From Streptomyces silaceus (lineage in GTDB: Bacteria > Actinomycetota > Actinomycetes > Streptomycetales > Streptomycetaceae): a stretch of 64,000 nt of DNA. The stretch spans positions 1 to 64,000 of the forward strand of contig NZ_LIRJ01000004.1 in assembly GCF_001419745.1 (NCBI RefSeq), given 5' to 3'. Positions within the stretch are counted from its first letter, which is position 1. The number at the start of each line of letters is the position of its first letter. Both the position numbers and the translations under genes were made by a program. The notes beneath the pieces are model-generated. The model saw nothing but the letters and a program-made list of their open reading frames with translations. It was not told where the DNA came from and made no database searches. This document shows positions 50,096 to 58,314 of the stretch, piece by piece.

Positions 50096-50337
50096 TGCCC
50101 GTCCTTCCTGAGCGGTGGCGCCACGCGCTGCATGTTCTTCTCCAGGCTCTTGGCGAGGTCTTCCATCGCTTGCTCCGCGCTCTCTCCGTCCGCGACCTTC
50201 ACGGCGAGCGCGATGCCGTTGATGGCGCCGGACAGGAACCACGTCGCGGGGGCCTCGGCCGGATCGGTGGACAGTCCGCGTTGGAACTCGGCGGCGATGG
50301 CTTTCAGGTGGGTGCGTGTTCGGGCGTTGAGCGTCAT
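50092..50337 (-). CDS. Small hypothetical protein
   Basis: 81 aa from ATG 50337. MTLNARTRTHLKAIAAEFQR then SGAINGIALAVKVADGESAE; all helical, no Cys. Overlaps both neighbours. Function unknown. Confidence 0.65.
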   Translation of the reverse strand: MTLNARTRTHLKAIAAEFQRGLSTDPAEAPATWFLSGAINGIALAVKVADGESAEQAMEDLAKSLEKNMQRVAPPLRKDGQ

Positions 50338-50735
50338 GCGGCATTGCTCCTCGTCGTGCGGGTCGGGCAGGTGGGCTCGTGGTCGGTGCCGCGCGAGACG
50401 AACCCCGCAGCGCAGCACGCGGCGTACAGCTCGGCCGTCGGGTCGTGCGGGCGGGTGCAGCGGGGCCCGTGGACGGCGCCGTCGGAGTGCCGCCAGAACT
50501 CGCAGCACGGCGGGGGCTGTTGGACGTACGCGGCGCGGCGGGCCCGCTCGTGCTCGACCAGGCGCGCCCGATGGAACGCGTACTCGCGCTGCGCGCACCA
50601 GGCGAGCAGCCCGGCGACGTACACGACGGGAGCGGCCCACAGGGGTGTGTAGGTGGTGGTCAGGTAGGCGGCGGCACTGGCGCTGAGGAGGGCGCCGGCG
50701 GTGAGGCCGCGGGCGTAGGTGAGGTGGTGTGTCAC
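50334..50735 (-). CDS. Membrane protein with Cys-rich C-terminus
   Basis: 133 aa. Two membrane helices (LTAGALLSASAAAYLTTTY, LWAAPVVYVAGLLAWCA), then a basic helix and a Cys/His region (PPPCCEFWRHSDG, GPRCTRPH, LYAACCAAGF) that may bind zinc on the cytosolic side. Overlaps both neighbours. Function unknown. Confidence 0.68.
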   Translation of the reverse strand: MTHHLTYARGLTAGALLSASAAAYLTTTYTPLWAAPVVYVAGLLAWCAQREYAFHRARLVEHERARRAAYVQQPPPCCEFWRHSDGAVHGPRCTRPHDPTAELYAACCAAGFVSRGTDHEPTCPTRTTRSNAA

Positions 50736-51169
50736 GGCTGTCTCCCAGAGGTGGTGAGTGCTTGCTGCCAGGCGAGGGCGACGGCGTGGGCCGGGCTGTG
50801 TGCGCCGAGCAGGTCGAGGAGGAGGTCGCGGCGGTCCGTGATGGTGCTCCTCGTCGTGCCCGTCTCGGCGACGATGTCGGCGGTGGTCAGTCCGCGGGCG
50901 TACGCGTCGAGGAGTTCCTCCAGGCGCGGGCCGAGGTGCACCGGGCTGCGGGGCTCAGGGGGCAGGCCGGCGAGGTAGCCCTCCCGGTACGCGTAGTCGA
51001 CGAGGGGGGCCTGTGCTCGGGGTGTGGTGATCCCGGCGGAGCGGGTGGCGGCTTGGAGGCGTTTGCGGGCGGCGCCGTGGCTGATGCGCAGGGTGCGGGC
51101 GATGCGGTGGAGGGTGTGGCCGCGGGCGATGCCGCAGATGACTTCGATCTGTTCCTGGGTGAGGGTCAT
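50732..51169 (-). CDS. LuxR-type double-HTH regulator
   Basis: 145 aa from ATG 51169. Two HTH-like units are visible: EVICGIARGHTLHRIARTLR with ISHGAARKRLQAA, and LLDAYARGLTTADIVAETGT with TRSTITDRRDLLLDLL. The first matches LuxR/GerE C-terminal domains. Likely a transcription factor of the early region. Confidence 0.75.
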   Translation of the reverse strand: MTLTQEQIEVICGIARGHTLHRIARTLRISHGAARKRLQAATRSAGITTPRAQAPLVDYAYREGYLAGLPPEPRSPVHLGPRLEELLDAYARGLTTADIVAETGTTRSTITDRRDLLLDLLGAHSPAHAVALAWQQALTTSGRQP

Positions 51170-51408
51170 GCTGTCCCCCGACTGTGAGGCGCTGTGCGGC
51201 TCTTGGAGGCCCTGAGGCGGGTGCGGGCGAGGATTCGGGCGCGGAGGCGTCCGCGGGCCCAGGACGGGCGTACAGGGCGCCGCAGGAGGCGTCTCCAGGC
51301 CCATGCGAGGGTGGTCAGGGTGCCGAGGGCGAGGAGTGTGCCGAGCGCGGCGCCCACGGCGACCCACAGGCCGAGCGTGCGGAGGAACGTGTCGAGGGCG
51401 TCGATCAC
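51166..51408 (-). CDS. Single-helix membrane protein with basic tail
   Basis: 80 aa from GTG 51408. One long hydrophobic region (LGLWVAVGAALGTLLALGTL) then an Arg-rich cytosolic tail. 4-base overlaps at both ends. Function unknown. Confidence 0.62.
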   Translation of the reverse strand: MIDALDTFLRTLGLWVAVGAALGTLLALGTLTTLAWAWRRLLRRPVRPSWARGRLRARILARTRLRASKSRTAPHSRGTA

Positions 51409-51593
51409 AGGTAGCTCCCGGCGAGCGTGACGGTGCGGATGGCCTTGCGGCGGGCGGCGAGGCCTTGGCCCCACAGGTCTGAGCCGAGGCGGTGCCTGCG
51501 GTAGCGGGCGCGGGGCACGAGGACGCAGTGGCAGGCGGTGGTGTCGGCGGTGGCGGGGATGAAGTGCCCGCGCGAGCACCGGCGGGCAGTCAC
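51405..51593 (-). CDS. Small Cys/His basic protein, 62 aa
   Basis: 62 aa from GTG 51593. CSRGHFIPATADTTACHC gives a C-H...C-C metal site typical of tiny phage zinc fingers, followed by an Arg-rich end. Overlaps both neighbours. Confidence 0.6.
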   Translation of the reverse strand: MTARRCSRGHFIPATADTTACHCVLVPRARYRRHRLGSDLWGQGLAARRKAIRTVTLAGSYL

Positions 51594-52012
51594 GTCCGCT
51601 CCCGGCAGTCGCAGTCGTCGGCGTCTCGGCATTCGCAGGCGTGCTCGGTGAGCAGGGTTCCGGTGTCGGCGTGGAGCCGGTATCGGTCGAGGACGCAGTC
51701 GACGGTGTGCCACTCGGGGGAGCCGTGCGGGTACTCCTCGCGGCGTGTGCGTAGCCAGGCTTCGACTTTGTCGCCGCGGTGAGGCGGGTCGGTGGGGCAT
51801 CCGCAGCCCCAGTTATGGGTGAGCGGGGTGCGGCAGTCGCTCTCGCCGGCGGCCTCCATCTGCTGCGCCTCGTCGGCCATGACCGCGGCGAGGACCAGCC
51901 CCCGGTAGGCCAGGGCGTTGCGGCCGATGACGGGCTCCGTCTCCAGGACGTGGCGAACGCGCTGGACGGTGGCGAGTTGGTGCTCGGCGTCGGTGTACGG
52001 CTTCTCGGCCAT
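51590..52012 (-). CDS. Hypothetical Cys-rich protein
   Basis: 140 aa. ATG 52012 preferred over ATG 52018 because GGAG then sits 6 bases upstream. Helical N-terminus (YTDAEHQLATVQRVRHVLE), NWGCGCPTD in the middle and a C-terminal CECRDADDCDCRER cluster, a likely zinc site. Recurs in Streptomyces phages; function unknown. Confidence 0.68.
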   Translation of the reverse strand: MAEKPYTDAEHQLATVQRVRHVLETEPVIGRNALAYRGLVLAAVMADEAQQMEAAGESDCRTPLTHNWGCGCPTDPPHRGDKVEAWLRTRREEYPHGSPEWHTVDCVLDRYRLHADTGTLLTEHACECRDADDCDCRERT

Positions 52013-52089
52013 GGTCATCTCCAGATCGGGTGTGGTGTGCTGGGAGGTGCGGTCCGCCCCGGTTGCTGCGGGGCGGACCGTCCTGCTGC

Positions 52090-52422
52090 TCACTGCGGCT
52101 CGTCGACCGGCATCCAGCGCGTGACGGTCACCGCGCGCTCCTCGACCTCGACGGCCTCGACGGTCGGCCCGTACCAGCCGTAGTCGTCCGGGCTCTGGCC
52201 GTGGACCTCGAAGTCGCCGGCGTCGACCGGGGCCTCGTACGCGACGGCGTACGTCTTGCCGTCGTCGTCGGCGCAGAAGATCGCGCGGCGCTGCTGGGAG
52301 TACTTCAGGTTCGTGACGTGCTCGTCAGCGAGGAGGGTGACGCTGTACTCGACGTCCTCGGGGCTGTCGGGCGGGACGCCGAGGGCGGCGAGCTGCTCGC
52401 GGGTGAACTGGCGGGTGGGCAT
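52090..52422 (-). CDS. Hypothetical protein
   Basis: 110 aa from ATG 52422 with GGAG upstream. Starts MPTRQFTREQLAALGVPPDS and has an acidic beta-rich C-terminus (YGPTVEAVEVEERAVTVTRW). Spacer to its neighbours about 40-80 bases, so loosely in the same operon. Not recognised. Confidence 0.65.
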   Translation of the reverse strand: MPTRQFTREQLAALGVPPDSPEDVEYSVTLLADEHVTNLKYSQQRRAIFCADDDGKTYAVAYEAPVDAGDFEVHGQSPDDYGWYGPTVEAVEVEERAVTVTRWMPVDEPQ

Positions 52423-52460
52423 GGTGCTCCTTCGTGGTGTCGGGTCGGTGGTCGTACGGC

Positions 52461-53180
52461 TCACGCGCAGATCACGCAGCGGTGATCGGCGATCTCGTTG
52501 TCGTGGCAGGCCTCGACGCAGCCGCGGCAGTACGGGGTGCCGCTGTAGCGGGCGCGTCCGGCGTACCGGGTGTCGGCGGGGTCGAACGGGCGGCGGCACT
52601 TAGCGCACGCCGGCCGCTCCTCGATGTCCTCGTCGTATCCGGCGACCGTCCACCGCGCGGCGGCCGCGTCCCAGACGACCGACCAGGCGTTGCGGTCGGT
52701 GAGGGTGCCGTCGATGTCGATGCCGACGGGCATCCCGGCGTCGGCCGCGGCGTTGAGGGCGTTGGCGATGTCCACCCAGTGCGCGCGCTCGGTGCGCGGG
52801 GCCGGGCCCGGCGTGGGCTGCTCGCCCTTCACGTCCTCCGTGGGCTGCTTCTCGGCGGGCGTGCGGCTGTCGATGTCGGCGGCCCACGCGGCGCACACCG
52901 CGGCGACCTGGACGAGCTCGGCGCGCAGCAGGGACGTGTCCGACTCGGCGAGTGCCTCGTAGACCTCCTCCAGCAGCACGTCACGCCACATGAGGACGCC
53001 CGCGGCAGCATTGCGGTCGGCGGCGTCGCGGTAGCGGTTCGCTGCGTGCTGGTGGATGGGGAGGCCGGTGCCGTCGGGGTGGTGCTGCTCGCCGAACTTG
53101 GCGATCTGCCGCTGGCGTTCGGCGTCGATCTCTTCGGCGAACTGGCGGACACCGGGGGTGGTGAAGAGGGCGGGGTGCAT
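52461..53180 (-). CDS. MazG-like NTP pyrophosphohydrolase with zinc ribbon
   Basis: 239 aa. Residues about 12-105 (IDAERQRQIAKFGEQHHPDG, WRDVLLEEVYEALAESDTSL, RAELVQVAAVCAAWAADID) match phage MazG-like nucleotide pyrophosphohydrolases, with the EExxE metal motif. A middle linker, then a C-terminal domain with CAKCRRPFDPAD and YCRGCVEACHDNEIADHRC zinc sites. It could cleanse or reshape the dNTP pool for replication of the element. Confidence 0.75.
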   Translation of the reverse strand: MHPALFTTPGVRQFAEEIDAERQRQIAKFGEQHHPDGTGLPIHQHAANRYRDAADRNAAAGVLMWRDVLLEEVYEALAESDTSLLRAELVQVAAVCAAWAADIDSRTPAEKQPTEDVKGEQPTPGPAPRTERAHWVDIANALNAAADAGMPVGIDIDGTLTDRNAWSVVWDAAAARWTVAGYDEDIEERPACAKCRRPFDPADTRYAGRARYSGTPYCRGCVEACHDNEIADHRCVICA

Positions 53181-53265
53181 GGTGATCTCCGTTGTCTCGG
53201 GGTCTCGTTGCTGTGGTTGTTGCTGGGGTGTGCGTGGGTGTGGCTGTATCCGGATGTGGGCGCGG

Positions 53266-55062
53266 CTAGGCGGCGCCGGGGGGTTCGGGGTGGCTGCCGG
53301 TTTCGGGGTCGCAGGAGAGGCAGGTGTCGTATCCGCGGTCGAGGCGGTAGCCGTGGAGGGGGTTGCTGCAGACGGTGCAGAGGGGTTCTTTCGCGTCTGG
53401 TGGTTCCGGCGTTCCCTCCCCGTTCCCCCTCTTCGAGGGGGGAACGGTGGGAACGGGGGGCGTTCCTGACGTTTCCGCGACGTTTCCGGGAAACGTCTGA
53501 CCTGGGGTTTCGTCGTTCCGGGGTGTGTTCCGGGAAACGTTTCCGGGAAACGTCTGCTGGGAACGGTCCGGGAAACGTTCCGGGGAAACGTCGAAACCGG
53601 TCATTTCGGATCGGGCTTTGCGGCGCCGTACGGCCTCGGCGATCTTGTTGTTGCCGCCCGGAACTTGGAGTTCCGCAAGCTTTTCCCGAGCGACCCGGTT
53701 CCCCGTGTCGTTGGGCAGGCCGGCGCGGTCGAGGGTGGCGACGATGTGCTCGACGGTGCCGGGGATCGCGGCGAGGCCAGTGTCGGTGCCGGGTTCGTTG
53801 TCGTAGGTCATCAGGACGTGGCGGGTGCCGCCGAGAGCCCAGTTGTCGCCGTCGCGGTGAGCCTGGCGCAGCAGGGTGAAGTGGTCGGGGCCGATGCCGG
53901 TGCGGGTGTGGGTGCGCTTGAGGACGAGGGTGCCGCCGCCCTGGTAGGTGAGTTCCCAGACGTGGTCGACGTCTTGTGTCTTGGCGGAGGAGCCGCGGCC
54001 GCCGCGCTCGCGGTCCTTGCCGAAGTGGTCGAGGCGCACGGAGGCGATGCGGTCGCGCTTCAGGGGCAGGAGCGTGTGCCGGTAGAGGGAGAGCCAGGTG
54101 TCGGCGTCGTTCTCGGGGCCGCCGATGAACCGGGAGACGGTGTCGATGACGACGAGGTCGGCGCCGGTGGCCTTGACGAGGGCGAGGAGGTCGGCGCCGC
54201 CGCCCGCGGTGTCGAGGGGCCGCAGGGGCGGGAAGCTGGCGTACCGGAGTTCGCCCATGTTGGTGGGTCCGGCGCCGAAGGACAGGAAGCGTTCCTGCAC
54301 CTGCTCCTGCCCGTTCTCCGCGTCGAGGTAGAGCACCTTGACCGGGGGCTGCGGGGCGTCGTCGAGGACGCTCTGGCCGGTGGCCATGCGCCACATCCAT
54401 TCCTGTGTGAACAGGCTCTTGCCGGCCTTGCCGTCGCCGACGAGGGTGATCTGCTGGCCGGGGCCCATGAGCTTGCCGGGCAGGAGCTGGATCTCGCCGA
54501 AGTCGGTGGCGAAGAACGTGCCCCAGTTCAGGAGCGAGGCGACGAGGTGAGCAGGCCCGTGGCCGGTGTTCTCGCGGAGCTGCTCGCGCTGCTGGAACTC
54601 GGCGACGAGCGCGGCGAGTTCGTCGCCGTCGGCGTTGCGGTCGATCGCGGTCTTGAGGGAGGTGGAGTGTTCGTCGTAGCGGCGCTGGCGTGCGGTCTCG
54701 GCGATGCGTTCGGCGAACGAGGCCGCCATGAGCGGGCTGATCGTCTCCGAGCCGAGGCGGTAGATGAGGTTGCCGCCGTCGACTCGGTGGAGCTGGCCTT
54801 CCTTCTCCAGTTCGGCCCGGACGAGGGCGGGGTGGCAGGGCTGGCCGGTGGCGTAGATGCCGGCGGTGGTGTCCCAGATGAGTTGGTGGGCGGGCTTGTA
54901 CAGGTCGTCGCGGGTGATGAGGAGGGAGCACTCGTCGAAGGCCTGCTTGGAGTGCATGACGATGCCGACGACGTACTCCTCGGCCTCGGCGTCGCAGGGG
55001 GGAACCCGGTTGAAGCCGTCCGTATCCGCCTCGTTGCGCGGGATGTGGCGGACGTTGTCCAC
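53266..55062 (-). CDS. DnaB/RepA-like replicative helicase
   Basis: 598 aa. Residues about 20-130 are a DnaB N-terminal-type helical domain (PPCDAEAEEYVVGIVMHSKQ). The RecA-like ATPase follows with Walker A GDGKAGKS (about 208-215) and Walker B LVVIDTVSR (about 300). An H/Arg region (RTGIGPDHFTLL) and a winged-helix-like segment come before a low-order tail with two FPGNV repeats, and it ends in a four-Cys ribbon (CTVCSNPL...CLSCDP). Probably loads at or unwinds the element's origin; the iteron array lies inside this gene. GTG 55062. Confidence 0.85.
   Translation of the reverse strand: MDNVRHIPRNEADTDGFNRVPPCDAEAEEYVVGIVMHSKQAFDECSLLITRDDLYKPAHQLIWDTTAGIYATGQPCHPALVRAELEKEGQLHRVDGGNLIYRLGSETISPLMAASFAERIAETARQRRYDEHSTSLKTAIDRNADGDELAALVAEFQQREQLRENTGHGPAHLVASLLNWGTFFATDFGEIQLLPGKLMGPGQQITLVGDGKAGKSLFTQEWMWRMATGQSVLDDAPQPPVKVLYLDAENGQEQVQERFLSFGAGPTNMGELRYASFPPLRPLDTAGGGADLLALVKATGADLVVIDTVSRFIGGPENDADTWLSLYRHTLLPLKRDRIASVRLDHFGKDRERGGRGSSAKTQDVDHVWELTYQGGGTLVLKRTHTRTGIGPDHFTLLRQAHRDGDNWALGGTRHVLMTYDNEPGTDTGLAAIPGTVEHIVATLDRAGLPNDTGNRVAREKLAELQVPGGNNKIAEAVRRRKARSEMTGFDVSPERFPDRSQQTFPGNVSRNTPRNDETPGQTFPGNVAETSGTPPVPTVPPSKRGNGEGTPEPPDAKEPLCTVCSNPLHGYRLDRGYDTCLSCDPETGSHPEPPGAA
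53469..53591. repeat. Iteron-like ACGTTTCC/GGAAACGT array (candidate origin)
   Basis: Two perfect 17-bp palindromes ACGTTTCCGGGAAACGT at 53480-53496 and 53537-53553. Further half or near-full copies lie at 53469-53476, 53530-53540, 53568-53578 and 53575-53591. The copies fall in more than one codon frame of the helicase gene (TFPGNV twice, VSPERFPD once), so the repeat is kept at DNA level. Typical of replication initiator or repressor binding sites. Confidence 0.65.
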
Positions 55063-55072
55063 GCGGGTCTCC

Positions 55073-55408
55073 TCAGAACAGGGTGTCGGGCGCTGGTGGT
55101 GCTGGCCGGACGGGTGGGGCCGTGCGGGGTGGTGCGGTGCAGCGGTGTTCGGTGACGTGGGGGTGGGGGCAGTCGGGCGGGTGCCACGTCTGGATCCAGG
55201 CGAGGGTCTGGGTGCCGGTTGTGGAGGTGCGCAGGCACCAGATGAGCCGGTTGGGTTCGCGTACGGCTGTCTGCTCGGCGGGGGTGAGCGGGGTGAGGTC
55301 CGCGGTGATGTGGAGGGCGGCTCGGTCGCCGACGAGCTGGCGGAGGATGGGGGCCCGGCACGCGGGGCAGTGGCGGGGGGAGATGCTGCCCTGCGGCCGG
55401 GCGGTCAT
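55073..55408 (-). CDS. Small zinc-binding hypothetical protein
   Basis: 111 aa from ATG 55408 (TGATG overlap). HCPACRAPI near residue 15 and WHPPDCPHPHVTEHRC near residue 80 give two Cys/His pairs, as in small zinc proteins of phage replication operons. Pro-rich end. Just upstream (5') of the helicase. Confidence 0.65.
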   Translation of the reverse strand: MTARPQGSISPRHCPACRAPILRQLVGDRAALHITADLTPLTPAEQTAVREPNRLIWCLRTSTTGTQTLAWIQTWHPPDCPHPHVTEHRCTAPPRTAPPVRPAPPAPDTLF

Positions 55409-55701
55409 CAGGCGCTCGCCACCTGCTCGTGCAGCGCCGTACAGGATTCGCACGGGCACGTCTTCACGATGCTGGCGCCGCTCTCGGAGGGCAGCCCCTC
55501 GCCCGGGACGATGACCCGCTCAACCCGGTTGCCCTTGCAGTCGAAGGTGGGGATCACCTCTGACTGGTTGAGCGGCCCGCAGGTGCGGGAGCAGGTGACG
55601 CCGTACTCGGCGGCGCAGCGGCCGAGGGTCGTACTGGTGCCGTCCTCAGCGTGCTGGAGGTCGCTGTGTCCGCAGTCGCAGCGGTGTCCGATGTAGGCCA
55701 T
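55408..55701 (-). CDS. Small Cys-rich zinc protein
   Basis: 97 aa, MAYIGHRCDCGHSDLQHAED then CAAEYGVTCSRTCGP and KTCPCESCTALH: up to nine Cys in three clusters. Resembles Streptomyces phage zinc finger proteins of unknown role. Ends overlap both neighbours. Confidence 0.65.
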   Translation of the reverse strand: MAYIGHRCDCGHSDLQHAEDGTSTTLGRCAAEYGVTCSRTCGPLNQSEVIPTFDCKGNRVERVIVPGEGLPSESGASIVKTCPCESCTALHEQVASA

Positions 55702-56063
55702 CAGGCATCCGCCCCGGTGAGGATGCCGGAGCCGTGCCGCAGGACGTCGCGAGCGTTCTGGACGTCGGGGTCGAGCTCGCCGTCAAGGGTGCCGCCCTTC
55801 GTGCGCAGCCGGTACAGGCCGCGCTGGAGTTCGCGGAGCCGCTCGTCGGCGAACTCGTTGTCGGCAACCTCAATACCGACGATGCGGAGCTTGACCGTGG
55901 GGACCTTCTCCTCGTCGGGGCCCGGCTCGACGCGCTCGACGTGGGCGAGCTCGACAACGGCCATCCACCGGCCCTTGCGCTGCTTGAACATCTCCATGGC
56001 GTGGCCGTCGAGGGCGTCCTTCACGTCCTCAAGGACCTTGGAGTCGAACTTGATGTCGGGCAT
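55701..56063 (-). CDS. Hypothetical protein, Gam-like position
   Basis: 120 aa from ATG 56063. MPDIKFDSKVLEDVKDALDG, then WMAVVELAHVERVEP and ELQRGLYRLRTKGGTLDGEL; a small alpha/beta protein with strong conservation signature of actinophage early regions. In several phages such proteins sit in recombination operons, but no function is known. Confidence 0.65.
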   Translation of the reverse strand: MPDIKFDSKVLEDVKDALDGHAMEMFKQRKGRWMAVVELAHVERVEPGPDEEKVPTVKLRIVGIEVADNEFADERLRELQRGLYRLRTKGGTLDGELDPDVQNARDVLRHGSGILTGADA

Positions 56064-56389
56064 CAGGTGCCTTTCTGGTGATGAACCGCGGCCTGTGCGG
56101 TGCGGTAGGTGTGCGGGGTGGAGCGGCGTTTGCCGCTGGCGACGGCGCGGTCGTCGAACAGCGCCGAGTCGGAGAGCGGGGACGGAGTCGTCCAGGCGCC
56201 GGCGGGGAGGCTGGGCCCGGGTGGGGGTTCGGGACGTCCACGTAGTGCGTTGGGGGTGTGGTCCGGGCAGCGGGGGCCGGTGAGGTAGAGGCGGACCTGG
56301 TGGGTGAATCGGCAGTGGTGGTGTTCGGGGCCGATCCAGTGGGTGCACTCGGCGGGTCCGGGTACGTCCGGGCGCCCGCGGCCGGTCAC
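56063..56389 (-). CDS. Small Cys/His zinc protein
   Basis: 108 aa from GTG 56389 (GTGA overlap with the WhiB stop). ECTHWIGPEHHHCRFTHQ and GPRCPDHTPN form a CxH...C...CxxH zinc site. Pro/Arg-rich C-terminus. Function unknown. Confidence 0.62.
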   Translation of the reverse strand: MTGRGRPDVPGPAECTHWIGPEHHHCRFTHQVRLYLTGPRCPDHTPNALRGRPEPPPGPSLPAGAWTTPSPLSDSALFDDRAVASGKRRSTPHTYRTAQAAVHHQKGT

Positions 56390-56694
56390 GTGATCACCCC
56401 GCGGCGTTTCAACTGCCGCCACACGGCAAGGCGTTCGGGTCCGGTGAGGGCGGCGACGACGCCGTGCCGGCGGGTGGGGTGACGTGCCCCTTCGTGGCGG
56501 ATGATGTCGCGCAGGCACAGGCGGTAGACGGGGCAGCGCTCGCAGACCGCCTTGGCCTCTGCGATCTTCTGCGGCCTGCTGTCGGGGAACATGACGTCGG
56601 GGTCGACGCCGAGGCAGGCTGCGCGCTTGCGCCAGTTTGTGGAGCCGGTGGTGGTGTCGGGTGCGGCGCGGTGGTGCTGCGTGTGGATGATCAC
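56386..56694 (-). CDS. WhiB-like iron-sulfur regulator
   Basis: 102 aa from GTG 56694. Four cluster Cys: Cys27 in AACLGVDPD and Cys51, Cys54, Cys60 in CERCPVYRLC, the WhiB signature. The Gly/Trp turn is altered (HGVVAALTGPER), as in many phage WhiB forms. Actinophage WhiB proteins can act against host WhiB regulators. Operon-coupled to the RuvC-like gene. Confidence 0.88.
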   Translation of the reverse strand: MIIHTQHHRAAPDTTTGSTNWRKRAACLGVDPDVMFPDSRPQKIAEAKAVCERCPVYRLCLRDIIRHEGARHPTRRHGVVAALTGPERLAVWRQLKRRGVIT

Positions 56695-57329
56695 CGGGCC
56701 ACCGCCGGAACGTTCAGCGGCCACGTCACGCCATCGAGGGCGCGCCGGTGGGTATCGGGCAGGACGGCAAGCGGGTAGCCGAGCCAGTGCAGGCCCATCG
56801 CGGCGAGGATCGTGGCGTCGGCCTGGTCGTAGCGGCCGCGGCCCTCGCACGGCACGCCGTATCGCTCGATGACCGCGTCCCGGACCATGCCCTTGGCGAC
56901 GGTCTTTCGCTTGCTCGCGGGGTGATCCTTCGCGGGGTTGGCCCGGCCGGTGGCGTAGATGATGCGGTGCTGCGGCGGGCAGATCGCGAAGGGGATGCGG
57001 CGGCGCCACAGGTCGTGGCGGATGAGGCCGCGAAGGTAGGTCATCTCCTCGACGCCAGGCCGGTAGCCGACCGACATCGCGACGCCCTCGATGACGACGA
57101 GGCTGGTGTCGTCGGGGACGCGCTGCCGGATGGCGGCTCGGTGGAATTCGAGGCGGTCGTGTCCCGCCCGGTCACCGGGGATGAGGGCGTCGGCCGTGGT
57201 GCCGTCGCTAATTCCGGTGGAGGTGAGCGACAGATCCAGGCCGTAGACGGTCGGGAGTTGGAGGGGCCGGGGCCCGGCCGCCGTGGTGGCGGCCGGGGTG
57301 GTGGTGTCGAAGAGCGTGGGTGTGGTCAC
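56691..57329 (-). CDS. RuvC-like Holliday junction resolvase
   Basis: 212 aa from GTG 57329. RNase H-fold motifs: TVYGLDLSLTSTGIS (first Asp), LVVIEGVAMS (Glu) and DQADATILAAMGLHW (last Asp). Also has KRKTVAKGMVRDAVIERYG and a C-terminal LPDTHRRALDGVTWP. Matches phage/plasmid RuvC-like nucleases that cut four-way junctions in replication or packaging. Confidence 0.85.
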   Translation of the reverse strand: MTTPTLFDTTTPAATTAAGPRPLQLPTVYGLDLSLTSTGISDGTTADALIPGDRAGHDRLEFHRAAIRQRVPDDTSLVVIEGVAMSVGYRPGVEEMTYLRGLIRHDLWRRRIPFAICPPQHRIIYATGRANPAKDHPASKRKTVAKGMVRDAVIERYGVPCEGRGRYDQADATILAAMGLHWLGYPLAVLPDTHRRALDGVTWPLNVPAVAR

Positions 57330-57577
57330 TGGTCGCCGCCTTCGTCGGTGTAGTGCTCGTGGCCGCAGTCGCCGCAGGTGTGGCCGGTGCGGTGGAGGAT
57401 CGCGACGGTGTCGGTGCCGCACGGTGTGCAGTGCCGGAACCCGTGCCGTACGGCCCCTGAGGGCGGGTCCAGCGGAGCCCGGTCGCCCGACGGGCGGGCG
57501 GGGCGGTGCCGGCCGGAGCCGCGGACCAGGCCGAGGACGGGTGTGTGGGCGACGAGGGAGCGGAGGGAGTACGGCAT
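57326..57577 (-). CDS. Small zinc-ribbon protein
   Basis: 83 aa from ATG 57577 (TGATG overlap; GTG 57580 is the alternative). The C-terminus FRHCTPCGTDTVAIL then HTCGDCGHEHY is a two-CxxC ribbon. Basic N-terminal half. Encoded between exonuclease and RuvC genes. Confidence 0.68.
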   Translation of the reverse strand: MPYSLRSLVAHTPVLGLVRGSGRHRPARPSGDRAPLDPPSGAVRHGFRHCTPCGTDTVAILHRTGHTCGDCGHEHYTDEGGDQ

Positions 57578-58314
57578 CACGCGTCACCGCCCGTGCGCTG
57601 GTGCGGGATGAGCGGCCACTCGGTGCGGACAGTCGCGGCCTGGTGCTCCTTGCCGGGCGTCTTGCGGAAGTACGCGGCCAGTCCCTCGGCTTGCTCCCGC
57701 GCCCATTCGATCTGCGCGTGGTGCAGTGCCTCAACATCCATCGTCGCCAGCTCGGGGCGGGTGGCCCCGAGCCGCCAGGCGACCCGGGCCGCGGCGATCG
57801 CGTCGGCCGCCGAGTCGTGCGCGCCGTCGAGTTTCACTTTGTAGTGCTGGCACAGCGCGGTCAGGGTGCGCGAGCCACGGCGGAAGCGGTCGACGTGCTT
57901 GTCGATGACGAACGGGTCGATCACCGGCCAGATGACGTCGTCGACGTAGCGGTCGAGGAGGGTCTCCAGGCCGTGGCGGCGGCACTCGCGGTCGAGGACG
58001 GTGAGGTCGTAGCGGGCGTTCATCGCGACGATCGGGATGCCGTAGGCGAGGACTTGGCCGAGCGCGGCGGTGATCTCCTCGACGACCTCGGCGGCGGGGC
58101 GGCCCTCGGCGCGGGCCCGTTCGGTGGTGTAGCCGTGGATCTTTGCGGCCTCGTCCGGGATCTCAACGCCCGGATCAGCCACCCACGTTGCCGGGGATAG
58201 GGGCTGTCCGCCGCCGAGCTGCACGACGCAGGCGGTGACGATGCGCGCGGTCTCGGGGTCGGCGGCGGTGGTCTCCAGGTCGAAGGCGGCCATACGGCCG
58301 AGGTGCCAGCTCAT
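57577..58314 (-). CDS. DEDDh 3'-5' exonuclease
   Basis: 245 aa from ATG 58314. Exonuclease motifs: AAFDLETT (Exo I), MNARYDLTVLDRE (Exo II) and HDSAADAIAAARVA (Exo III with His-x4-Asp). Related to the DnaQ/PolIII epsilon type. The C-terminus is helical with QIEWAREQAEGLAAYFRKTPG, seen in many Streptomyces phages. Likely a proofreading or end-trimming role in recombination. Overlaps the Gp3-like gene by 4 bases. Confidence 0.9.
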   Translation of the reverse strand: MSWHLGRMAAFDLETTAADPETARIVTACVVQLGGGQPLSPATWVADPGVEIPDEAAKIHGYTTERARAEGRPAAEVVEEITAALGQVLAYGIPIVAMNARYDLTVLDRECRRHGLETLLDRYVDDVIWPVIDPFVIDKHVDRFRRGSRTLTALCQHYKVKLDGAHDSAADAIAAARVAWRLGATRPELATMDVEALHHAQIEWAREQAEGLAAYFRKTPGKEHQAATVRTEWPLIPHQRTGGDA

